This document shows, in pieces, positions 55,767 through 64,000 of a DNA stretch of 64,000 nt. The DNA lies in NCBI RefSeq assembly GCF_029867415.1, contig NW_026705330.1, forward strand, positions 331,001 to 395,000, written 5' to 3'. The translations under genes and the position numbers were made by a program. Source of the DNA: Vicia villosa (taxonomy: Eukaryota; Streptophyta; Magnoliopsida; Fabales; Fabaceae). The notes under the pieces were generated by a model that worked only from the letters and a program-made list of their open reading frames with translations, had not been told where the DNA came from and searched no databases. The first letter of the stretch is position 1. Every line of letters begins with the position of its first letter.

Positions 55767-56869
55767 AAGATCATTAAGAAGAGTGATTACAAAGTGATTG
55801 ACCAACTTGATCAGACCCAAGCCAAGATCTCCATCTTGTCTCTCTTGGTGCATTCTGAAGCTCATCGTGATGCTCTGATGAAAGTTCTGGCTTCCGCTCA
55901 TGTAACTCAAGATATTACCGTGCCTCAGTTTGAAGGGGTTGTGACCAACATTGCTGCTGGTAATTGTTTGGGTTTTTCTGATGATGAACTTCCACCTGAG
56001 GGTAGGGCACATAACAAAGCGTTGCATATCTCAGTCAAGTGTCTGGATGCTGTGTTGTCTCGAGTTCTGATTGATACAGGTTCTTCTCTTAATGTGATGC
56101 CCAAAACTACTTTGTTTAAGCTGAGTATGGATGGGGTTATGATGAGACCGTGCACTATGAGTGTCAGAGCATTTGATGGTTCTAGAAGGTCCGTAGAAGG
56201 GGAAATTGATCTGCCTGTCTTGATTGGTCCTCACATGTTCTATATTGCCTTCTATGTTATGGATATACGTCCTTCATACACTTGCCTCTTGGGTCGTCCT
56301 TGGATCCATGCTGCTGGGGCTGTGACATCTACCCTCCATCAGTGTTTGAAATTTGTTGTGAATGACAAGATTGTTGTGATCACTGGTGAAGAAGATTTGA
56401 TAGTCAATAATCTGGCGTCATACCGTTATGTTGAAGTGGAAGGAGAGATACAAGAGACACCTTTTCAGGCATTAGAGATTGTGTCGGTTGATAAACTCCC
56501 CGTGGTTGAGAATAAGAAGGAACTCGGAGCACCCCTCTCGTCTCTGAATGATGCTAAGGCCTTCTTAGAAGCTGGCACTCCCCATAGTGCCTGGGGCAAG
56601 CTGATTGATGTTCATGAGAAGCGAGACAAGTATGGCCTTGGGTATCAACCATCTTCTTCTACTCAGCTCAGCATAATTCCTGGAAAGAAGGTGATTCCCC
56701 CCATTTCTCAAGTGTTCGTCAGTGCAAGCACCAGTTCTGGAAGTCAGGTTCTCGCCGTGGATGATGATGATGAAGAAGATCTCTCCAGATTCATTTGCCA
56801 TGCTGCGCCTGGACAGGAGCTCAACAATTGGACTATCTTGGACATCCCCAGAGTCACTTTTATGGAGAT
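55767..56869 (+). CDS. Aspartic protease region of Ogre gag-pro (same frame as gag)
   Basis: The frame stays open from the gag UAG to a stop at 56871. The catalytic motif is DTGS at 56073-56084 within LIDTGSSLNVMP, and CLLGRPWIHAAGAVTSTLHQ follows as the protease C-terminal motif. The first internal ATG is at 55794, but conserved family sequence starts earlier, directly after the UAG, so translation more likely continues from gag. The frame ends at a splice-donor-like GTAATT (56870), placing the last coding base of this exon at 56869. Confidence 0.85.
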
Positions 56870-57118
56870 GTAATTTTCTTGTTTCGATAAGTCATATGCT
56901 TCGCCCTAAGCATTTTGACCGCTTGTATAAAGAAGGGCCCCCATGTTGTTTCAATTTGTTTAATATTGAATGAAAATCATATTTTCGCATGCAATTACTG
57001 TTCCATTTCTTTCATTTTTGTTTTTACTTAAAAAACTCTTTCAAAAATGGCAAAGCTTTTTCCTTTTTTTCTTCTTTTTATGTGATGCATTCTAAGGCAT
57101 AAATCATCCATCGTGCAG
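56870..57118 (+). other. Ogre intron between protease and reverse transcriptase
   Basis: The donor GTAATT at 56870 overlaps the stop codon TAA, so unspliced RNA ends the protease frame. The acceptor is ATCGTGCAG ending at 57118, after a T-rich tract at 57050-57080. Length is 249 bp, divisible by three, and the frame before and after is the same. An intron at this position is a known feature of Ogre elements with partial splicing. Exact sites here are my reading. Confidence 0.78.
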
Positions 57119-60100
57119 ATCCGGCTCGAATTCCACCAGAAATGATAATGTTACAGTTCCACGTCTTAATATCCTTGAGAATCCAATTGACCAAGCTGAT
57201 GAGGATAGTGGGGAAGATTGTGAAGTCCCTGAGGAATTGGCAAGACTTTTGAGACAAGAGGAGAAATCTATTCAGCCACATCAGGAAGCCATAGAAATCA
57301 TCAACCTCGGTTCAGAAGAAGCAAAGAGAGAAGTCAAGATAGGGGCCGCTTTGCAAAGTGATGTGAAGAGAAGGTTGATTGAGCTGCTTCGAGAGTATGT
57401 TGACATCTTCGCCTGGTCATACGAGGACATGCCTGGTTTAGACACGGATATAGTTATGCACAGGTTACCGCTCAAACCAGAATGTCCGCCTGTAAAGTAG
57501 AAACCACGAAGAACTCGACCTGATATGGCTTTGAAAATCAAGGAGGAAGTTGAAAAACAGTTGAAAGCGGGTTTCTTATCTGTGTGTGAGTATCCTCCTT
57601 GGATTGCAAACATAGTACCTGTTCCTAAGAAGGACGGAAAGGTACGCATGTGTGTCGACTACCGAGATTTGAATAGGGCAAGTCCGAAGGATGATTTCCC
57701 TCTGCCTCATATTGATGTGCTAGTCGACAACACTGCTCAGTATTCGGTATTCTCCTTCATGGATGGTTTTTCTGGCTATAATCAAATAAAAATGGCTCCT
57801 GAAGATATGACCAAGACTACCTTTACTACTCCGTGGGGTACGTACTGTTATAAAGTGATGCCTTTTGGTCTTAAGAATGCTGGTGCAACATATCAACGAG
57901 CAATGGTGACTCTTTTCCATGACATGATCCATAAAGAGATTGAGGTGTACGTCGATGATATGATTGCAAAATCCCAAACTGAGGAGGAACACTTGGTATA
58001 TCTTGAGAAACTGTTTGCTCGTTTGCGTAAATTCAAGTTGAGGCTTAATCCAAACAAGTGCACTTTTGGAGTGCGATCTGGAAAGTTACTTGGATTCATT
58101 GTGAGCCAACGAGGGATTGAGGTCGACCCTGATAAAGTAAGAGCAATACAGAACATGCCAGCACCAAAGAATGAAAAAGAAGTTCGAGGGTTCCTTGGGA
58201 GATTGAATTACATAGCCAGGTTCATTTCTCATCTCACTGACACTTGTGAACCCATCTTCAAACTGCTGCGCAAAAATCAAGATATCCGATGGGATGATCA
58301 TTGCCAAGAAGCCTTCGAAAAGATCAAGCAGTATCTCCAAGAGCCACCAATCCTTATGCCTCCGGTTCCTGGGAGGCCGCTTCTTATGTACTTAACTGTG
58401 CTTGAAGGATCTATGGGGTGTGTGTTGGGCCAACATGACGAGTCTGGTCGAAAAGAGTGCGCCATTTATTACCTGAGCAAAAAGTTTACCGATTGTGAAT
58501 CCCGCTACTCACTACTCGAGAAAACTTGCTGTGCTTTGGTATGGGCTGCTCGCCGACTGAGGCAGTATATGTTGACTCACACCACTCTATTGATCTCCAA
58601 AATGGACCCGATAAAATACATCTTTGAAAAACCGGCTCTTACAGTAAGACTAGCCCGATGGCAAATGCTTTTATCAGAATACGACATCCAGTATGTCACA
58701 CAGAAGGCCATCAAAGGAAGTGTCCTTGCAGATCATCTTGCTCATCAGCCATTAGAAGAGTATCAGTCAATGAAGTTTGACTTTCCTGATGAAGATATCA
58801 TGAAACTAGATGATAATGAAGGACCCGAACCAGGGGAGCGATGGACTCTCACGTTCGATGGTGCATCAAATGCTATGGGCCATGGTATTGGGGCAGTTTT
58901 GACTTCTCCTCGTCAAACTCACATCCCTTTCACAGCTAGAATATGCTTTGATTGCACGAACAATGTCGCAGAATACGAAGCTTGCATAATGGGTCTCGAA
59001 GCAGCCATTGATATGAGGATTAAGATCCTTGAAGTGTATGGGGACTCTGCCTTGGTTATACACCAAGTGAGAGGTGATTGGGAGACACGACACCCCAATT
59101 TAGTTCCTTATAAGGACTATATCTTGGAGTTGCTTCCCGCTTTCGAGGAAATCACTTTCAATCACATCCCCCGAGAGGAAAATCAATTGGCAGATGCTTT
59201 GGCTACTTTGGCGGCTATGTTCAGAGTTAGCTCCCCTAAAGAAGTGCCAGACATAACGATCCTCCGTTACAAAGAGCCTGCCCATGCATTCCCTGCTCAT
59301 TGTCTCACTACCGAAGATGTGTATGATGAAAAGCCATGGTATTACGACATCAAGAGGTACGTTGAGAAGCAAGAGTATCCCGAAGATGCTACGATTGGTG
59401 ATAAGCGAACGCTTCGAAGGTTAGCATCCAAATTCTTCTTGTCAGGAGACGTCCTGTACAAAAGAAACTATGATTCAGTTTTGCTCAGATGCGTGGATAG
59501 ACACGAAGCAGAATTGATCATGCGGGAAATTCATGAAGGATCTTTTGGAACTCATTCCAGTGGACATTCTATGGCCAAAAAGATCTTGCGAGCGGGATAT
59601 TACTGGATGACAATTGAAAGTGATTGTTATGTATACGTGAAGAAGTGCCACAAATGCCAAGTGTATGCCGACAGAATCCATGTTCCTCCAACTCCTTTGA
59701 ATGTTCTGACATCACCTTGGCCCTTTGCTATGTGGGGCATAGACATGATCGGACGGATAGAGCCGCAAGCTTCGAATGGACACAGATTTATTCTTGTTGC
59801 TATCGACTACTTCACCAAATGGGTTGAAGCTGCTTCTTACAAGAATGTAACCAAGCAAGTCGTTACTCGCTTCATCAAGAAAGAGATCATATGCCGATAT
59901 GGGGTTCCAAACAAGATCATCACTGATAATGGGTCCAATCTTAATAACAAGATGATGGCGGAGTTGTGCGAAGAGTTCAAGATTGAACATCACAATTCAT
60001 CACCCTATCGGCCAAAGATGAATGGCGCAGTCGAAGCTGCTAACAAGAATATAAAGAAGATTGTCCAGAAGATGGTTAGAACGTATAAAGATTGGCATGA

Positions 60101-60584
60101 GATGTTGCCATTTGCTTTGCATGGCTATAGAACTTCTGTTCGTACTTCAACTGGGGCAACTCCCTTCTCTCTTGTCTACGGCATGGAGGCCGTACTACCT
60201 GTCGAAGTGGAAATTCCTTCGTTGAGGGTCTTGATGGACGCCAAACTCGATGAAACAGAATGGGTTCAAACGAGGCTTGATCATCTCAATCTAATTGAGG
60301 AGAAACGCTTATCTGCTATCTGCCATGGCCAGTTGTACCAAAAGAGGATCAAGAAAGCGTATGACAAGAAGATTCGGCCTCGAGAATTCCACACCGGTGA
60401 CCTAGTCGTAAGGAAGATCTTGCCAATTCACACTGATCCAAGGGGCAAATGGACCCCCAACTATGAGGGACCATACATTGTGAAGAAAGCATTTTCAGGT
60501 GGTGCTTTAATCCTGACAAAGATGGATGGGGAAGACGTTCCGCTTCCGGTCAATTCAGACTCAGTCAAAAAATACTACGCATAA
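57119..60584 (+). pseudogene. Ogre pol: reverse transcriptase, RNase H, second RNase H, integrase; one nonsense codon
   Basis: The exon opens at 57119 and continues to a stop at 60582, interrupted only by TAG at 57498, 27 bp before the long frame that starts at 57525. Counting from 57525: RT (PKKDGKVRMCVDYRDLN, FMDGFSGYNQI, catalytic YVDD at residue ~142), the gypsy RNase H (ECAIYYLSKKFTDCESRYS), a second archaeal-type RNase H (LTFDGASNAMG, AEYEACIMGLEAA, GDSALVI, NQLADALATL), integrase HHCC finger (CHKCQ) and DDE core (GIDMIG, ITDNGSN, NGAVEAANK). It ends in a basic tail without a chromodomain. Two RNase H domains place it in the Tat/Ogre lineage. The nonsense codon is probably a CAG-to-TAG change. 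Confidence 0.9.
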
Positions 60585-61914
60585 AAGACCCGCTAGGTCG
60601 ACGTACCTAGGCAAAAATAAGGGCATCCCGGCAAACCAAAAGGGTCTGGGCAAAAATTAGGGATAAAATAAAAAAAAAGAATAACCCGCTAAGTCGAAAA
60701 CCCGAAAGGGCGACTTAGGCAAAAAGGGGCATCCCGCTGGATTGAAAACCCGAAAGGGCGATCCAGGCAAAAGTTAGGGATCAAAAGCGAGAGGCTGCAG
60801 TCTGAATATCCTTCACAAAGACCACTATACGCCCTTGGCAGAACGGACAGATCAATCCAACCACTACCCTTCTGAAGCAAAGCATTGAGAGGATCGAGGA
60901 TATGGGAACTGTAGCAATATCAGTTTTAATGGAAATCCGAGCATTTCTCTTTGCCATTTCGCTCTTTGCATTTTTTATTTTTATTTCCATTTTCGCAGCT
61001 ACCTCATTTAGGAGTTGCTTCCTTGTACAGAAGCCTATTCTCAGGCGCTCCATCAATAAAATGATCTTTTGATGCAAAAGCTTTCTTTCTTTCTTTTTAT
61101 TTTCACGCATGCGAGATGTGATTTAATTCGTTATTAAACATTGCACTGAAAGCATGGGGGCAATAATCACAAAATCAAAACGAAACATGATGTTACATAA
61201 ACATAAAAGTGCTCTAAAGGGCGCCATCTGCATCCAAACGTTGTTTTCTGTGCAGGTTGCAGGTTCTAGCCATCATCTTGGCTCATGATATGTCACAAAG
61301 GTCATCATCATTCCACGTGAAAGTTCCAAAGTGTAATTCATCAGTACTGGTAAGCACGGAGCGCCTGAAAAGGTCCATATCCCTCTTCAATCCGGCAGAC
61401 AAAGAATGGTCCCCCAAAGAACTCATGATTCCCCAAGCAGTATAGGATGTAAGGAAAGTCGAGTAAAGTCACTTCCTCCCCAGCAAAGCTATGTTCTAAC
61501 TCTCCACACGGTTGCCAATAAGCTGTGGCACTATGAGGTTTCCAACGCCCATCCGCAATAGTGTTTCAAGACAACAAGCAGCGGACCCCAATGATCTCGC
61601 TCCCCTGTCACTAATGCCTTTATTTGGCACTTTGCATATAGAAGTCATTGCATATAACATTGCATCTTCAAAAGTGTAGCATATCCGTCAAAGCGGATCG
61701 TTACGCCATAGAAAAAATTCAAGCATGCATACAAAGCATAAGCCAGATAGTACAAATCATCACTCAATCAAGCCGATGGTGCATCCTCACAGAAGTTGTC
61801 ATCCGTATAAACTTCACTTGATATCTACTACTCCATCACAAATCTCTTCCAGCCATGGTGCCGATACCTGGTATCCCAATCCCCAGTAATTCAATCTACC
61901 AAACTCCTCAAACA
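60585..61914 (+). other. Ogre 3' non-coding region with serial hairpins
   Basis: Immediately after the pol stop, 60588-60782 holds two ~98-bp half-repeats, each with hairpin-forming modules followed by GGCAAAA. The rest, to the tandem array, is unique, with an acceptor-like TTTTCTGTGCAG ending near 61255. No gene is supported. Confidence 0.7.
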
Positions 61915-62430
61915 CTCGTCTGTGTCATTCCTTCGATACTCGTCTGTATCCATCTTTTTGATGCTCGTATGTGTCATTCCTTTGGTACTCGTCTGTATCA
62001 TCTTTCGATGCTCGTATGTGTCATTCGCCCGATACTCGTCTGTATCTCAATTTTGATGCTCGTATGTGTCATTCTTTCGATACTCGTCTGTATCTTTCTT
62101 TCGATGCTCGTATGTGTCATTCTTTCGATACTCGTCTGTATCTCCTTTTGATGCTCGTATGTGTCATTCTTTCGATACTCGTCTGTATCTCCTTTTGATG
62201 CTCGTATGTGTCATTCTTTTGGTACTTGTATGTATCTTCTTTCGATGCTCGTCTGTGTCGTTCTTTCGATACTCGTCTGTATCTTCTTTTGATGCTCGTA
62301 TGTGTCATTCCTTCGATACTCGTCTGCATCTTCTTTTGATGCTCGTATGTGTCATTCTTTCGATACCCGTCTGTATCTCCTTTTGATGCTCGTATGTGTC
62401 ACTCTTTCGATACTCGTCTGTATCTCCCTC
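61915..62430 (+). repeat. 47-bp tandem array (about 11 copies) in Ogre 3' UTR
   Basis: Dimeric units of GATGCTCGTATGTGTCATTC-type and GATACTCGTCTGTATC-type halves. The first three or four copies are the most diverged; the last seven are duplicated upstream of the 5' LTR. This position is the known hypervariable 3' UTR of Tat/Ogre elements. Confidence 0.93.
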
Positions 62431-62764
62431 AAAAACAATTGTCTATGTCACCTTATCTTTCTGTCAAACCTACCTCTCTCCCAATCATTTCCATGTAAAT
62501 ATCAATCCCTTTGAGAACCTTGTATTAGCACCTTGGCTACGTTACAAGTTATCACCATCCAGTTACTCACTGTAAATGTTTCCATCAGAAAAATAAAAGT
62601 TCTCTTTCCCCAGCAGATATCAAAACAAAAAAAAAACAAAAAAGGACACCACTTACACCATCTCCTCTTCAGGACAAATTTCTGGTACTTTGATATTTAA
62701 CCTTCTTATACTCCGAATGTTCGAAAGGCTAGCGCCAACCTCACCTTCGAGTATAAGACGATTA

Positions 62765-62776
62765 AATAGGGGCAGC
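62765..62776 (+). promoter_or_regulatory. Polypurine tract before the 3' LTR
   Basis: AATAGGGGCAGC, identical to 46594-46605 and 2159-2170, directly abutting TGTCATACCCC. Confidence 0.82.
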
Positions 62777-64000
62777 TGTCATACCCCAAATTTGTCCTAC
62801 CCTTTAACTTCTAACTGGCTTAGGCTTTGCATTCATGTACATACATCACTTAGGTCATAATCCATACCCATGCATTCATATCATAGGTGTTATTCAAGGG
62901 CCAGCAAGAAAAAGCTCCATTGCAAAGAAGTATGATCAAAGAACGAGAAGACTGAGGTATAATCATGTGGCTCTATGTTCATTGAAGTCCTCCTGGATTG
63001 GGGTGTCTCTCCGCTTCAAATCAGGGCATTGATTGAAAAGTGCAAGCTTGCAAATCATCTGGTTCGTTAAATCAGGGTTTCTTTGACCAAAGTCAACCAG
63101 TTGACTTTCTGGTCAACATTTAATCAGGAATGGCTTCTATGTGTGAAAGGAAAACTTCTCATACCGACTGTGTGGATGTGTTTGTTTGACTGGATGTGAG
63201 TGGAAGAGATTTAATCGGGAATTTCATCAATAGTCGGAAAAATCGGAACAGTTGACTTTTGGGTCAAAATCGGGAAAATTATTCAGATATTGACTTTTGG
63301 TGGAAAATTAATCAAGAAAAGTCGAAGAACGGATAAAATCGGGAGTTCGGCAAAAAGTTGGGAAAAATAGAAAAAAGGACATTCCAACACTTAGAAAAAT
63401 TTTTGATGTCTTAAATCTTGTTGAGCAGTCCACTTCAGCACCAGATTACACGTGGCAAACGACATTTTCCGGAAAAGTTTCTAACATCAAAGTTGTTCCT
63501 CTCATGGAGGAGAACAACTTTGTAGTTGGACACTTTTTCATTTGAAGCTTGTATAAAGAGTTAGAGTGGTGTGAAGTTGCTGGAAACTCATTTGAATCAA
63601 GTCACATTCCAGGTCACCAGTCAGGTCACGACCTGGCATTTTCACAAACACATGGCATGCCAAATCTCCAGTCATTTTTAGAGCTGTACAGAAGTGATAT
63701 GAACGCAAACTTGGTATCATTCTCTTCTTTGCCATGTCATCTATCCATAGAAACAAGAATTGGGACAATTGAGCAAATATTTAGTGAGATACAAGCCTTC
63801 AAAGTAGTGCCCCAACCCTGACCAAATCCTGCAGGCAGCCATGACACAGAATTCTGGGCATGCAACGCATTTCAGCAAACACATGGTGGGCCAAATGTCA
63901 AGGTCTCTTTCTTCTTCCACATGTCTCTATCTTAAACAAACCCAGTTCTAAGCTATTCCTTGCCATGTCCTCTATCCAATGAGACCAGTATCACTGATTT
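62777..64000 (+). repeat. 3' LTR of the Ogre-like element (first 1224 bp)
   Basis: Collinear with 46606-47829 at offset 16171, with one substitution noticed. The remainder, about 2.7 kb with the right end and target duplication, is outside the window. Confidence 0.95.

Larger units (their letters stand above)
46606..64000 (+). mobile_element. Young Ogre-like (Tat-lineage) LTR retrotransposon, 3' LTR cut by window end
   Basis: Order: 5' LTR 46606-50544, PBS 50547-50564, leader, ORF1, gag, protease, intron, RT-RNaseH-aRNaseH-integrase, 3' non-coding region with hairpins and tandem array, polypurine tract 62765-62776, 3' LTR from 62777. The LTR offset is 16171 bp, so the whole element should be about 20.1 kb. 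Diagnostic of Ogre: the extra ORF before gag, the intron between protease and RT, a second RNase H, and no chromodomain. The first 1224 bp of the two LTRs differ by one substitution noticed by eye (near 47224 versus 63395), implying a very recent insertion. Confidence 0.95.

Noticed and set aside
46606..64000. Two separate elements rather than one with paired LTRs
   Set aside because: LTR halves are collinear and nearly identical at a constant offset, with PBS and polypurine tract correctly placed, so they belong to one insertion.

Overview
This is nuclear DNA of a flowering plant, most likely a cool-season legume of the Fabeae/Trifolieae group. The evidence is split genes with GT-AG introns, dense plant-type MITEs, and two long Ogre/Tat-lineage Ty3/gypsy retrotransposons of the kind abundant in pea, vetch and lentil. 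The species assignment is inference; the plant assignment is firm.

Layout. 1-6826 is the 3' end of one Ogre-like element: 3' non-coding region with a 53-bp tandem array, polypurine tract and a 4.66-kb 3' LTR. 6827-13.7 kb is accessory DNA: two G-rich-ended inverted-repeat elements, a near-perfect palindromic MITE sitting inside a (TA)n microsatellite, a Stowaway-type MITE with a lost end, and a 5'-truncated LINE whose reverse transcriptase/RNase H frame is still open. 14.4-17.6 kb (minus) is a complete five-exon GH28 polygalacturonase-like gene; one intron has a GC donor and another holds a MITE nested in an RTE-type LINE tail. 18-27.8 kb is AT-rich intergenic DNA with Stowaway, hAT-like and MULE-like non-autonomous elements, a copia-like LTR candidate and a decayed MULE transposase.

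27.9-38.3 kb is a small gene island: LHCA6 (plus), a PRK3-like pollen receptor-like kinase (plus) and LSM1 (minus, five coding exons, one 3.7-kb intron filled with repeats). These genes are functionally unrelated (photosystem I antenna/NDH linker, pollen-tube LRR receptor, mRNA decapping activator). All three give full-length products when exons are joined at consensus splice sites. 38.3-45.9 kb is gene-poor: a Stowaway element with a triplicated end, a decayed copia gag-pol (minus), microsatellite and unassigned AT-rich DNA.

46606-64000 is a nearly complete and very young Ogre-like element: 3.94-kb 5' LTR, PBS, extra ORF1, gag, protease, a 249-bp intron, RT-RNaseH-aRNaseH-integrase, 3' non-coding region with serial hairpins and a 47-bp tandem array, polypurine tract, and the first 1.2 kb of the 3' LTR before the window ends. 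The aligned part of its LTRs shows a single substitution by eye. Two in-frame UAG codons interrupt gag-pro and pol. The most unusual feature is about 690 bp of the element's own 3' internal region (last repeats plus polypurine tract) repeated directly upstream of the 5' LTR with almost no divergence. No complete novel defence or regulatory system was seen; the novelty is in retroelement architecture and MITE biology.
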